Shown: positions 11,159-19,339 of the stretch, in pieces
How the letters are laid out: each line of letters begins with the position of its first letter
How positions within the stretch are numbered: the stretch's first letter is position 1
NCBI GenBank assembly: GCA_022842285.1
Contig: JALHPV010000017.1
Span: 1-46,691, forward strand
Origin: Kofleriaceae bacterium
GTDB lineage: Bacteria; Myxococcota_A; Polyangia; Haliangiales; Haliangiaceae
Reading direction: 5' to 3'
DNA: 46,691 bases
Notes under the pieces: generated by a model
What the model saw: only the letters and a program-made list of their open reading frames with translations
Databases searched by the model: none
What the model was told of the DNA's origin: nothing
Made by a program: the position numbers and the translations under genes

Positions 11159-11671
11159 ATGGAGACTGCAACGAAGGTTGGACCCCGCGCCGCGGGCTCA
11201 GACACCCGTGAAGACCTCGCCGAGAAGGCGTCCGAGTTCCTGCTCGGCGTCCTCGAGCGGATGGGCGTCACGGCGGATATCGACATCAAGGACGACGAGG
11301 ACAAGACCACGCTCGAGATCCAGACCAAGGACACCGAGGTCGTCATCGGACGCCGCGGCGTCGTGATGGACGCGCTCCAGCACCTGGTCAACAAGGTCGT
11401 CTACCGCGACCGCACGGGCGATCGCGCCAAGCCGCTCGTCGTCGACGCCGGTGGCTTCCGCGACAAGCAGCTCGAGCGCCTCCGGACCCTCGCCCAGCGC
11501 ATGGGCGCGAAGGCTCTCGAGACGAAGCAGATCGTCCCGCTGCAGCCCATGTCTCCGCACGATCGCCGCATCGTCCACATGGCGCTGGCGGAGATCCCGG
11601 GCGTGAGCAGCCGCTCCGAGGGTGAGGGCGATGACCGCCACATCCTCGTCGTGCCGGCCGGCCTCGAGTAA
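11159..11671 (+). CDS. jag: KH/R3H RNA-binding protein Jag (KhpB)
   Basis: RNA-binding protein encoded next to yidC in many bacteria. The 170 residues contain a type II KH domain ([24 protein letters not shown]) and a C-terminal R3H domain ([27 protein letters not shown]). The Jag-N domain of longer homologues is absent. ATG at 11159 is preceded by GGAGG at 11147-11151 with 7 bases of spacing; the reading frame is open far upstream but lies inside yidC. Confidence 0.93.
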   Translation: METATKVGPRAAGSDTREDLAEKASEFLLGVLERMGVTADIDIKDDEDKTTLEIQTKDTEVVIGRRGVVMDALQHLVNKVVYRDRTGDRAKPLVVDAGGFRDKQLERLRTLAQRMGAKALETKQIVPLQPMSPHDRRIVHMALAEIPGVSSRSEGEGDDRHILVVPAGLE

Positions 11672-11687
11672 CCGAACCCTTCGTCCC

Positions 11688-13073
11688 GTGACCGACACGA
11701 TCGTCGCCATCGCGACGGCCGCGGGCATGGGCGGCGTCGGCATCGTTCGGATCAGTGGTCCGCGCGCCGTCGAGATCGGCGAGGCGCTCGCAGGACGAGC
11801 CCTGGACCGCACCGTGCGACTTGCGCGGGTCGCGGGCGATGACGTCATCGCGTTCGCGATGCGGGCGCCGAAGAGCTTCACCGGCGAGGACGTCGTCGAG
11901 CTGCAGGGGCACGGCGGTCCCGTGAACCTCGGGCGCATCGTCGCCGCCGTGGTGGAGCGCGGGGCGCGCATCGCCGAGCCGGGCGAGTTCACGCGGCGGG
12001 CCGTGCAGAACGGCAAGCTGGACGTCGCGCGCGCCGAGGCCCTGCTCGAGGTCATCGGTGCGGGCAGCGAACGCGCATGGCGCATCGCGCAGGCGAACCT
12101 CGCCGGTCGGCTCGGCGAACGCGTGGCGACCCTCGAGGGCCGCGCGCTGAAGGTGCTGGCCGAGCTCGAGGGCACCATCGATTTTCCCGATGAGGACCTC
12201 GAGCCGCAGAGCGCGGCCTGGATCGGCGACGAGCTGGCCGCGCTCGAGACAGCCTGTGGCGCCCTCGCGGAGACCTGGACCACGGGGCGCGCGCTGACGA
12301 ACGGCCTCGTCGTAGCCCTCGTCGGGCCGGTGAACGTCGGCAAGAGCTCGCTGCTGAACGCGCTCGTCGGGACCGAGCGGGCGCTCGTTGCCTCGACGCC
12401 GGGCACCACGCGCGACTGGCTCGAGGTGCAGACGGTCTGGAACGGCGTCGCCGTGACCTTGATCGATACCGCGGGCCTTCGCGACGCCACCGACGAGGTC
12501 GAGCAGCGAGGCATCGCGATGGGGGCCGAGCGCGTCGCGAGTGCGGACGTGGTCCTGGTCGTCGATGACCAGCCGGCCTCGGGCGCGCCTGGCGTTGACT
12601 ACGGTGCCCGCGCCATCCGCATCCGTAGCAAAGCTGACCTCGCCCCCTCCCCTGCCCTGCCCTCATTCGCGTCATCGAACATGGGCACGTCGGCCCTGGA
12701 CCCCGCGCCGGCGTCTGCTCCGAGCACGCTGCGCCCAGACGGTGCGCCCGCCGGCCCACCTGTCCTGGCCACGTCCGCAAAGACGGGCACCGGACTCGAC
12801 GAGCTCAAGGCGCGCGTGCTCGAGATGGCGGGCGTCGCCGAACGCGAAGGCAGCGAAGACGCCGTCGTGACCACCTCGCGCCAGCACGGTCTCGTCACCG
12901 AAGCCCGCACCGCGTTCTCCGTCGCTCGCGACGCCTGGACCGCCCGTCGGCCTCCGGAACTCGTGGCCGTCGACCTCCGTGCCGGCGCCAGCGCCCTCGC
13001 CCAGCTCCGCGGCCTCGAGGTTCAGGAGCGCGTGCTCGACGAGCTGTTCGCCCGCTTCTGCATCGGCAAGTAG
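11688..13073 (+). CDS. mnmE: tRNA modification GTPase MnmE
   Basis: GTPase that, with MnmG, modifies U34 of certain tRNAs. The 461 residues begin at GTG 11688 (TDTIVAIATAAGMGGVGIVRISGP). The folate-binding domain comes first, then the helical domain with the inserted G domain: G1 GPVNVGKS at 213-220, TPGTT at 237-241 and DTAG at 260-263. The C-terminus is the catalytic CIGK. Two oddities: the G4 motif is SKAD (314-317) rather than NKxD, and about 40 Ala/Pro/Ser-rich residues (318-358) separate G4 from the G5 motif TSAKTG, some 25 more than usual. Confidence 0.96.
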   Translation: MTDTIVAIATAAGMGGVGIVRISGPRAVEIGEALAGRALDRTVRLARVAGDDVIAFAMRAPKSFTGEDVVELQGHGGPVNLGRIVAAVVERGARIAEPGEFTRRAVQNGKLDVARAEALLEVIGAGSERAWRIAQANLAGRLGERVATLEGRALKVLAELEGTIDFPDEDLEPQSAAWIGDELAALETACGALAETWTTGRALTNGLVVALVGPVNVGKSSLLNALVGTERALVASTPGTTRDWLEVQTVWNGVAVTLIDTAGLRDATDEVEQRGIAMGAERVASADVVLVVDDQPASGAPGVDYGARAIRIRSKADLAPSPALPSFASSNMGTSALDPAPASAPSTLRPDGAPAGPPVLATSAKTGTGLDELKARVLEMAGVAEREGSEDAVVTTSRQHGLVTEARTAFSVARDAWTARRPPELVAVDLRAGASALAQLRGLEVQERVLDELFARFCIGK

Positions 13074-13076
13074 GGC

Positions 13077-13095
13077 TGACCCACGCGGGTCGGCG
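13077..13095. repeat. Palindromic repeat copy 1 upstream of bioF
   Basis: TGACCCACGCGGGTCGGCG, starting within 4 bases of the mnmE stop. It is 18/19 identical to the copy at 13181-13199. Its core GACCC...GGGTC is an inverted repeat, and a partial copy (CCACGCGGG) occurs at 13141-13149. Confidence 0.6.
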
Positions 13096-13180
13096 GTCGC
13101 TGGAGCTCGTGTCTGGCCTGTCCGGCCTCTGTTCGGACCTCCACGCGGGCGCCGGCCGGTTCTGGAGCAGGACGTCGGGT

Positions 13181-13199
13181 TGACCCACGTGGGTCGGCG
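13181..13199. repeat. Palindromic repeat copy 2 upstream of bioF
   Basis: TGACCCACGTGGGTCGGCG; bases 13182-13195 are a perfect 14-base palindrome. It is possibly an operator, or a remnant of a dispersed repeat. Confidence 0.6.
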
Positions 13200-13204
13200 C
13201 CACA

Positions 13205-13219
13205 TGACCAACGTGGGTC
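13205..13219. repeat. Palindromic repeat copy 3 upstream of bioF
   Basis: TGACCAACGTGGGTC, one mismatch from the palindromic core at 13181. A further relative (TGTCTAACGTGGGTC) lies at 16856-16870, just beyond the other end of the biotin cluster. The rest of 13074-13312 shows only GC-rich direct repeats (CAGTCCGGGC) and no gene. Confidence 0.55.
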
Positions 13220-13278
13220 CGACCCAGTCCGGGCCCCAGTCCGGGCAGCCGGTGAACCGGCGTGCGGGCACTCCCGGC

Positions 13279-13306
13279 TTGGGCTTCGACGACGGATCGG
13301 TATAGT
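13279..13306 (+). promoter_or_regulatory. Candidate leaderless bioF promoter
   Basis: TATAGT at 13301-13306 is a strong -10 box. TTGGGC at 13279-13284, 16 bases upstream, is a partial -35. Only 6 bases separate the -10 from the bioF GTG, so the transcript should begin at or near the start codon. No Shine-Dalgarno sequence is present. Confidence 0.55.
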
Positions 13307-13312
13307 GCGCGC

Positions 13313-14440
13313 GTGAATCTCGACGACGAGGTCCGCGCCGAGCTCGCGGCACTGGAGGCCGCACATCGGTTGCGCGTGCCCCGGGTCGTCGACGGTCGCC
13401 AGGGCGTGGTCGTGCGGGTGGACGGCCGCGAGGTCGTCAGCTTCGCCTCGAACGATTACCTGGGACTGGCAGGCGACAAGCGCATCGCGGATGCCGCCGC
13501 GGAGTCGCTCGAGCGCGATGGGATGGGCGCCGGGGCATCGCGGCTGGTCGTGGGGAACCATCGCCAGCACGTCGAGCTCGAGGCAGCGGTCGCGGACTGG
13601 ATGCGCCGGCCGGGCGTGCGGCTCTTCAACGCGGGCTACGCCGCGAACATCGGGGTCATCACGACGCTGGTCGGGGTGGGTGATGTCGTGTGCTCCGACG
13701 AGCTGAACCACGCGAGCATCATCGATGGCTGCCGGTTGTCGCGGGCCCGGATCGAGGTGTTCCCACACCGTGACGTGAGTGCCCTCGACAGTGCGCTCGC
13801 CCGGAGCAGCGGCCGGCGGAAGCTCGTGGTCACGGAATCACTGTTCTCGATGGATGGTGACGAGCCGGACCTCGTCGCGGTGGCGGAGGTCTGCAAGCGT
13901 CACGGAGCCGTCCTGCTCGTCGACGAGGCGCACGCGATCGGCGTCGCCGGCGACGAGGGCCGGGGCTTGTGCGCGGCGGTTGGCGTCGTGCCGGATGTGC
14001 TTGTTGGTACCTTCGGCAAGGCACTCGGCAGCTTCGGAGCGTTCGCGGTCTCGTCGGAGAGCGTGGCCGCGTTGCTCTGGAATCGCGCCCGCCCGTTCGT
14101 GTTCTCGACCGGCTTGCCGCCGAGCGTAGCGTCCGGAAACCGGACAGCCGTAAGGATTGTCCGGGAAGCGGACAGTCTTCGGCGCAACCTGCATGCACGT
14201 GCAGCGCAGCTGCGGATGCAAGCCAATGTCGGGGGAGCGGGCGTGAGCCCGATCGCGCCGCTCGTCGTCGGAGATGACGCCGCCGTGATGCGTAAGACCG
14301 AGGAATTGCTGGGGAAAGGGCTGTACGTGCAGGGCATCCGGCCGCCGACGGTCCCCGAGGGCACGGCCCGCCTCCGGATCAGCCTGAGCGCGTCCCACAC
14401 CGAAGAGCAGGTCGCTCGATTGGCGGCAGCATTGTCATGA
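13313..14440 (+). CDS. bioF: 8-amino-7-oxononanoate synthase
   Basis: PLP enzyme that condenses pimeloyl-ACP/CoA with alanine in biotin synthesis. The 375 residues have the alpha-oxoamine synthase landmarks: [11 protein letters not shown] near 43-53, [11 protein letters not shown] near 129-139, DEAHAIG at 204-210 and PLP lysine Lys236 in [12 protein letters not shown]. The chosen start is GTG 13313; a longer open frame upstream crosses the promoter and is rejected. The stop overlaps the bioA start (ATGA). Within the gene, two short inverted repeats occur (14131-14145 and 14158-14174). Confidence 0.95.
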   Translation: MNLDDEVRAELAALEAAHRLRVPRVVDGRQGVVVRVDGREVVSFASNDYLGLAGDKRIADAAAESLERDGMGAGASRLVVGNHRQHVELEAAVADWMRRPGVRLFNAGYAANIGVITTLVGVGDVVCSDELNHASIIDGCRLSRARIEVFPHRDVSALDSALARSSGRRKLVVTESLFSMDGDEPDLVAVAEVCKRHGAVLLVDEAHAIGVAGDEGRGLCAAVGVVPDVLVGTFGKALGSFGAFAVSSESVAALLWNRARPFVFSTGLPPSVASGNRTAVRIVREADSLRRNLHARAAQLRMQANVGGAGVSPIAPLVVGDDAAVMRKTEELLGKGLYVQGIRPPTVPEGTARLRISLSASHTEEQVARLAAALS

Positions 14441-15723
14441 CTCGCGAACCAACCCTCGAGGCGCTCGACCAGCAGGTCCTCTGGCATCCCTTCACGCAGA
14501 TGGGGGAGTGGGATCCGCTCGTCATCGACCGCGGCGAGGGGAACTACTTGGTCGACAGGGCAGGGCGCCGCTACCTCGATGGAGTCAGCTCGCTCTGGTG
14601 CAACGTCCACGGTCACAACCACCCGCGGCTCAACCGAGCTCTCGCGGACCAGGCCGCCAAGCTCGCCCACTCGACGTTCCTCGGCCTCACTCACGAGCCA
14701 GGCATTCGGCTCGCGGCTGCGCTCGTCGCCGTCGCGCCGAGGGGACTGACCCGCGTCTTCTACTCGGACTCGGGATCGACGGCGGTCGAGATCGCGCTCA
14801 AGCAATCCTTCCAGTACTGGCAGCTCGTCGGCCGCCCCGCGAAGCAGCGCTTCCTGCGGCTCGGCGAGGCCTATCACGGCGACACGCTCGGCGCGGTCGG
14901 TGTCGGCGGCATCGACCTGTTCCACCGCATCTTCGGACCGCTCCTCACCCGCAGCATCGCGATTCCCCGGCCCGACGAGGACCACGAGCATTCACTCGCG
15001 GTGCTCGAGGAGGTCCTCGCTCGGCAGGCGGGTGAGATCGCGGCCTTCGTCCTCGAACCGCTGGTCCAGGGCGCGGCGGGGATGCTGCTCCAGAACCCCG
15101 GGTTCGTTCCACGTGTCGCGGAGCTCTGTCGCGCCCACGAGGTCCACCTCATCCTGGACGAGGTCGCGACGGGGTTCGGGCGTACGGGGTCGATGTTCGC
15201 GAGCGACCGGCTCGGCGTCTCCCCCGACTTTCTTTGCCTCGCGAAGGGGATCGCGGCGGGTTACCTGCCGCTGGCGGCGACCCTGGCGACGGAGGAGATC
15301 TACTCGGCGTTCCTCGGCCGCCGCGCCGACCTCAAGCACTTCTTCCATGGCCACACGTTCACCGGGAACCCGCTGGCGTGCGCGGTCGGCATCGAGTCCC
15401 TCGCCCTTCTACAGTCCGAGACCCTCCCCAGCATGCACAGGGTCCTCCCCGCCCTGACCGCTGCCGTCGACCGCATGTCCGAGCTCCCGGGGGTCGTCTC
15501 CACCCGGCAGTGTGGCTTCATGATCGGCATCCAGCTCGCGTCGCGCGCCGACCGCTCGGTGGGGGTCGACGTCTGTGCCGTGGCGAGGAACCACGGAGTC
15601 ATTCTCCGGAACCTTGGCGACGTGGTGGTCTGGATGCCGCCGCTATCCCTGGCGTCCGGGGACGTGGAGCTGCTCGAGTCAGGGACGCGCGAGGCCATTC
15701 TCCACGTGCAACACCCCGGATAG
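14437..15723 (+). CDS. bioA: Adenosylmethionine-8-amino-7-oxononanoate aminotransferase
   Basis: Class III PLP aminotransferase that converts KAPA to DAPA with S-adenosylmethionine as amino donor. The 428 residues match the family in length and motifs: WHPFTQM near 16-22, [13 protein letters not shown] at 51-63, [11 protein letters not shown] at 241-251 and PLP lysine Lys270 in [12 protein letters not shown]. It overlaps bioF by 4 bases and is followed by bioD after 3 bases, so the three form one operon. bioB and bioC are not in this window. Confidence 0.96.
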   Translation: MTREPTLEALDQQVLWHPFTQMGEWDPLVIDRGEGNYLVDRAGRRYLDGVSSLWCNVHGHNHPRLNRALADQAAKLAHSTFLGLTHEPGIRLAAALVAVAPRGLTRVFYSDSGSTAVEIALKQSFQYWQLVGRPAKQRFLRLGEAYHGDTLGAVGVGGIDLFHRIFGPLLTRSIAIPRPDEDHEHSLAVLEEVLARQAGEIAAFVLEPLVQGAAGMLLQNPGFVPRVAELCRAHEVHLILDEVATGFGRTGSMFASDRLGVSPDFLCLAKGIAAGYLPLAATLATEEIYSAFLGRRADLKHFFHGHTFTGNPLACAVGIESLALLQSETLPSMHRVLPALTAAVDRMSELPGVVSTRQCGFMIGIQLASRADRSVGVDVCAVARNHGVILRNLGDVVVWMPPLSLASGDVELLESGTREAILHVQHPG

Positions 15724-15726
15724 GTT

Positions 15727-16341
15727 GTGCCGAAGTACTTCGTCACGGGGACCGACACAGGGGTGGGGAAGACGCACGTGACCTGTGCGTTGGCGCGGCT
15801 CGGGGTCGCGTCTGGGAAGCGCGTGTTCGCGTTCAAGCCCATCGAGACGGGGGTCGTGGGAGCGGAGGGCGACGACCAGACTGCGCTCTGTTCGGCGGCA
15901 GGTGGCTGGCAGCGAGGCTCGCTGCGTGGGCTCTACTGCTTTTCCAAGCCCGCAGCTCCGTTCGTGGCCGCGACCGAGGCCATCGACATCGAGCTGGTGG
16001 CGCGCACCGCGAGTGAGCCAGCCGACCTTACCCTCGTGGAAGGAGCGGGTGGGTGGCGGGTACCGGTGACGGAGTCGGCGGACATGGGAGGGCTCGCCAA
16101 ACGTCTTGGGTTCCCGGTCATCCTCGTCGCGCGAGGTAGCCTGGGCACGATCAACCACACGCTACTCTCTATCGAGGCCATCGAGCGGGATGGGTGCGCC
16201 TTGGCAGGTGTGGTCCTGTCAGTTCGGCCCAACGAGGATGCTGAATTCGCGCGTTCAAACGCCGCCGAGATCCGCCGGTCTTGGTCTGGTCCAGTTGAGT
16301 TGCTGCTCGATTCGGTCGCCGTTCTTCAGCGTTTCATGTGA
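15727..16341 (+). CDS. bioD: Dethiobiotin synthetase
   Basis: ATP-dependent carboxylase that closes the ureido ring of dethiobiotin. The 204 residues start at GTG with the P-loop GTDTGVGKT (8-16); FKPIETGV and VEGAGGWRVPV are the next family motifs. It is slightly shorter than E. coli BioD (225), mainly at the C-terminus, which ends in VELLLDSVAVLQRFM. The base composition becomes less GC-rich over the last 30 codons. The stop lies in the left arm of a perfect inverted repeat (16338-16367) at the junction with a homing endonuclease gene. Confidence 0.94.
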   Translation: MPKYFVTGTDTGVGKTHVTCALARLGVASGKRVFAFKPIETGVVGAEGDDQTALCSAAGGWQRGSLRGLYCFSKPAAPFVAATEAIDIELVARTASEPADLTLVEGAGGWRVPVTESADMGGLAKRLGFPVILVARGSLGTINHTLLSIEAIERDGCALAGVVLSVRPNEDAEFARSNAAEIRRSWSGPVELLLDSVAVLQRFM

Positions 16342-16367
16342 AAATGTTCTAGTGGAAACATTTTCAC
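16338..16367. repeat. Perfect 11-base inverted repeat at the bioD / homing endonuclease junction
   Basis: GTGAAAATGTT (16338-16348) and AACATTTTCAC (16357-16367) are perfect complements around an 8-base loop. The arms are A/T rich, unlike the surroundings. The left arm contains the bioD stop and the right arm is inside the first codons of the endonuclease gene. No T run follows, so it is not a standard terminator. It could be an element boundary or a symmetric endonuclease target. Confidence 0.7.
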
Positions 16368-16807
16368 GGGGAACACTCGACCCCTGGTTCGTAACAGGCT
16401 TTACCGACGGCGAAGGAACCTTCACGTACAGCCAAACCGGAACGAACATGCAGCTGTACTACGCCCTCAAACTGAACGCGGCCGACACCGGCCTGCTCGA
16501 GAGGGTTCAGTACTACTTCAATGCTGGAAAGCTCTACAACGTGAAGCCCCGCGCTCCGGGGCCGCGGTCTGGTGCAACGAAGCGAGCAACCTACTTCCGC
16601 ATTAGCCAGGTCGGGGAGTTGGGGCGCGTGGTTGTCCACTTCGACGAGTACCCGCTGCAGTCGGTCAAAGCGAAGTCCTACGAAATCTGGCGCGAAATGG
16701 TGATCGAGAAGATGTCCTTCCGAAAACCGAACCTGCTGAAGCTGAGGGACCTCGCTCAGCGGCTAAGTGCGGCCGCGGTCCGCCGTCAGCCCTGGACTTC
16801 AGAATGA
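16352..16807 (+). CDS. Free-standing single-motif LAGLIDADG homing endonuclease
   Basis: Probable site-specific DNA endonuclease of a selfish element. The 151 residues carry one LAGLIDADG motif at 12-22 (WFVTGFTDGEG, with Glu21 at the catalytic acidic position). The family C-terminal half follows: HFDEYPLQSVKAKSYEIWREMV at 96-117 and a helix similar to the usual eGL-x-x-I segment (NLLKLRDLAQRL). One motif implies a homodimer cutting a pseudo-palindromic site. Start is taken as GTG 16352, 10 bases after bioD. No host intron or intein is visible around it. Codon use is less GC-biased than in neighbours, consistent with recent acquisition. Confidence 0.85.
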   Translation: METFSRGTLDPWFVTGFTDGEGTFTYSQTGTNMQLYYALKLNAADTGLLERVQYYFNAGKLYNVKPRAPGPRSGATKRATYFRISQVGELGRVVVHFDEYPLQSVKAKSYEIWREMVIEKMSFRKPNLLKLRDLAQRLSAAAVRRQPWTSE

Positions 16808-16830
16808 GCCCGATGCAGAGCTCGGCGAGC

Positions 16831-16864
16831 TGTCGACCTGTCTAACGTGTCGACCTGTCTAACG
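16831..16864. repeat. Two-copy 17-base tandem repeat
   Basis: TGTCGACCTGTCTAACG is present twice, back to back (16831-16847, 16848-16864), and runs directly into GTGGGTC. It lies 24 bases after the homing endonuclease stop. The rest of 16865-16947 contains a TCCACGTGGA palindrome (16916-16925) and no gene. Confidence 0.8.
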
Positions 16865-16947
16865 TGGGTCATCCGCCCGCCCACGGGACGCCTGGCAGGG
16901 CGGCAGACCACATCGTCCACGTGGAACGGTTGCGCGAGCCAACGCGC

Positions 16948-17556
16948 TCAAGCCGACACGGCGCGATGGAGGGCAGCGAAGAGCGTGGCCATGACGGCCG
17001 GTGGGTGATGGGTGTTGAGACCGGAGGGGTTGGGCAAAAGCCAGATGCGTGAGGGACCGAGAAGCTCGGGCTGAAGGCCGACCTGGGCCTTGGGGCGCGC
17101 GTATGCCGCACGATAGGACGTGAGGCCCACGAAGGCGACGAACCGCGGGCCGTAGCGGCGGGCCTTCCTTTCGAGGATGTGGCCGCCCTCGATGAGCTCG
17201 TCCTTGGTGAGCTCCTCGGCGGTGGCGGTGCAGCGGGCGACGAGATTGGTCAGGCCGTAGCCGAGGTCGAGGAGGAGGGGACCTTCGAACGCGGAGAAGA
17301 GCCGGGGAGTGAAGCCGGCCTTGTACATCGCCGGCCAGAAGCCGTTTCCGGGTCCCGCAAAGTGGTGCCCGACGGCCCCCGAGTACCGGCCGGGGTTGAT
17401 GCCGACAAAGAGGACATCGAGATCCTTCGCGATCACATCCGGAATCGTCGTGCCGACGGCGGCCGCGAGCTCCGTCTTGGAGGCGCGCCACGGCTGCTTG
17501 ATGCGACCGCCGGCGATGGCCGCCTCGACAGACGGCAGCGTGACGCGCTGCGTCAT
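16948..17556 (-). CDS. mug: Mismatch-specific uracil/thymine-DNA glycosylase (Mug/TDG family)
   Basis: Base-excision repair enzyme that removes U or T opposite G. The 202 residues show the family 2 UDG signature GINPG (52-56) followed by HHFAGPGNGFWPAMYKAG, and the second motif NPSGLN (176-181). ATG 17556 is chosen because it overlaps the rsmG stop (ATGA) and gives normal family length; the longer upstream frame is inside rsmG. It is the third gene of a larA-rsmG-mug chain. Confidence 0.9.
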   Translation of the reverse strand: MTQRVTLPSVEAAIAGGRIKQPWRASKTELAAAVGTTIPDVIAKDLDVLFVGINPGRYSGAVGHHFAGPGNGFWPAMYKAGFTPRLFSAFEGPLLLDLGYGLTNLVARCTATAEELTKDELIEGGHILERKARRYGPRFVAFVGLTSYRAAYARPKAQVGLQPELLGPSRIWLLPNPSGLNTHHPPAVMATLFAALHRAVSA

Positions 17557-18086
17557 GTTTGCTTGATGACGATCGCGCGTGGCTTGCCGTCGAGCGAGTA
17601 GGCATGGCGGGTGACGTCGGTGACGTCGGCACGGTGGATGGCCTCGAAGCCGATCACGCGGCCTCCTGGGCGGATCTTCGTGGCGCCGATGGCGAGCCAC
17701 TCGCCGAGGTCGAAGGTCGCGCGGGACATGGCGATGTCGTAGTCGGACGCGTCGTGGTCCTCGACCCGGGAGGCGTAGGCGGAGAGGTTGGCGAGGCCGA
17801 GCTCGCGGGCCGCGGTGCGGAGGAAGGCGTGCTTCTTGTGGACGGGCTCGAGGGCGACGAAGTTGATCGCGGGGAGCGCGGCGGCGGCGATCAGGACCGG
17901 AAAGCCGCCCCCGGAGCCGACGTCGAGGACCCGCGACGCACCGTCGAGGTGCGGGATGACGTGGAGGCTATCGCGGACGTGCTCGTCGACCTCGGCCGGG
18001 GAGCGCGCGGCGGAGAGATTGATCTTGTCGTTCCACTTGGCGAAGAGCGCCTTGAACTTCGCGAGGGTCGTGTCGAGCTCGGTCAT
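17553..18086 (-). CDS. rsmG: 16S rRNA (guanine-N7) methyltransferase RsmG
   Basis: SAM-dependent methyltransferase for the conserved G527 position of 16S rRNA. The 177 residues (shorter than the 207 of E. coli) keep KWNDKINLSAARSPAEVDEHVRDSL at the N-terminus, the SAM loop DVGSGGGFP at 55-63 and a catalytic-region SRATFDL. The C-terminal part is compact. Start ATG 18086 overlaps the larA stop by 4 bases. rsmG is often near the origin, but here it sits behind a larA-like gene rather than mnmG. Confidence 0.93.
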   Translation of the reverse strand: MTELDTTLAKFKALFAKWNDKINLSAARSPAEVDEHVRDSLHVIPHLDGASRVLDVGSGGGFPVLIAAAALPAINFVALEPVHKKHAFLRTAARELGLANLSAYASRVEDHDASDYDIAMSRATFDLGEWLAIGATKIRPGGRVIGFEAIHRADVTDVTRHAYSLDGKPRAIVIKQT

Positions 18087-19255
18087 GCGGCCTCGATGAG
18101 GAGCTGGCTGGCGCGCGGAACGACGAGGAGCTGGCCGGGGTGCTCGTCGAGAAGCGCGGGCAGGGTGGCAGGGGTGAGCAGCGTGCGCGCGACGTCGGCC
18201 GAGGGCAGGCTGGACACGAGGCGAAGCGTTACGCCGGGCGCGAGCCGAGGCAACACGCCGATGCGAAAGATCGCCTCGTTCACGACCTCGAGCGGGCCGA
18301 TACCCTCGGGGCACTCGGCGACGAGGGCGAGGGTGCCACCGGGCGCGACGAGGGGCGCCATGGCGGCCGCGATCTTCGCCGCCTGATAGAGCGAGGCGGT
18401 CACGGGGAGGACGTCCGAGGCGATGACAAGATTGGCCGGGGCCACCGCCCGCGGGGCCGCGGGATCATGCGCGTCGAGCGCGCGGGGGGCGTACCAGGGC
18501 CGCGCGAGGGCGACGCCCGCACGGTGGGCCGCGATCGGATCCCCGGCGACGACGGCGCCGAGCTCGTGGTCGAGCGTGTTGACGCCGTTCAAGAGGAACA
18601 GCGGCGCCGGGAGCATCGCGACTGCTTCCTCGAGGTCGGCGCGGCACGGATTTCCGTCGACGACCCCCAGGCGCGAACCAGGCGCGGTCTTGAGCTGGTG
18701 GTTCGTACGGATCGCGGTCGCTTCACCGAGGCCAGGGAAGACGGCCTTCACCCCCGCGCTCCAGCCGGCGAAGTAGTGCGGCTGGATGCAGCCCGTGGCG
18801 ATGACGAGGTCCGCGTCGACGACGCAGCGGTGAACGCGCATGGGCGTGCCCCGTGCCGTCGTGCCCAGCTCGACGAGGTCGTGGCCCGCGTGGCCATCGT
18901 GATTCACGACCGTCGAAGGGAGTGGCATGCCGAGCGCGGCCAGGTCGGTGGGCCCGTGCGTTCCCGTCGCGACGGCGACGGTGAGTGACACGGCGGGGAG
19001 GTGGTGCAGGAGCCGCGACAGAAACTCCGCGCGCGGCTCGACGCGGGTGGCATCGCTGACGATGACGGTGACGCGGGCCCCCGGTCCGACGAGGGCGGCG
19101 AGGGGAGGGCGGCCGATCGGCGTCGCGAGCGCCGCATCGATAAGTGCGGCGGGGGCGCGCGGCGGAGGTTGCGGCGGCCCGACGAGGACGGTGGCAGGCC
19201 GAGCGCCGAGCTCGAGGGTCAACGGCGTGCGGCCATAAGGGAGCGCGAGCCGCAT
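18083..19255 (-). CDS. LarA-like nickel-dependent racemase/epimerase
   Basis: Member of the lactate racemase family, which uses a nickel pincer cofactor. The 390 residues retain SDATR at 67-71 and the active-site equivalents His100 (TGTHGP), His160 (PHYFAGWSAG) and Lys170 (GVKAVFPG), which correspond to His108, His174 and Lys184 of Lactobacillus plantarum LarA. The C-terminal domain is also present. The substrate is unknown because many LarA homologues act on hydroxy acids other than lactate. TAGGGT lies 6 bases before the ATG. No larB, larC or larE is visible here, so cofactor synthesis must come from elsewhere. Confidence 0.88.
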   Translation of the reverse strand: MRLALPYGRTPLTLELGARPATVLVGPPQPPPRAPAALIDAALATPIGRPPLAALVGPGARVTVIVSDATRVEPRAEFLSRLLHHLPAVSLTVAVATGTHGPTDLAALGMPLPSTVVNHDGHAGHDLVELGTTARGTPMRVHRCVVDADLVIATGCIQPHYFAGWSAGVKAVFPGLGEATAIRTNHQLKTAPGSRLGVVDGNPCRADLEEAVAMLPAPLFLLNGVNTLDHELGAVVAGDPIAAHRAGVALARPWYAPRALDAHDPAAPRAVAPANLVIASDVLPVTASLYQAAKIAAAMAPLVAPGGTLALVAECPEGIGPLEVVNEAIFRIGVLPRLAPGVTLRLVSSLPSADVARTLLTPATLPALLDEHPGQLLVVPRASQLLIEAA

Positions 19256-19261
19256 CGGGTC

Positions 19262-19267
19262 ACCCTA
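19262..19267 (-). promoter_or_regulatory. Candidate leaderless -10 box (TAGGGT) for the larA-like gene
   Basis: On the minus strand TAGGGT is followed by GACCCG and then the ATG, the TANNNT-N6-start arrangement seen elsewhere. There is no Shine-Dalgarno sequence. Confidence 0.35.
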
Positions 19268-19339
19268 CCGCGACGAACCCGGCAGGCGGGTTGCTGGCGA
19301 GGGGTAGGTTCCTCCGATACCATTTCGCGGGGCCTCGAC

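Noticed and set aside
15727-16341. bioD truncated by the endonuclease insertion
   Set aside because: It is about 20 residues shorter than E. coli BioD, but all catalytic motifs and a plausible C-terminus are present; shorter family members are common.
16106-16351. Upstream extension of the homing endonuclease frame through bioD
   Set aside because: This part is antiphase to bioD codons. The LAGLIDADG similarity begins only after GTG 16352.
16341-16807. Group I intron or intein hosting the endonuclease
   Set aside because: bioD is continuous and complete up to its stop, and no intein splice motifs or exon continuation are seen on either side.
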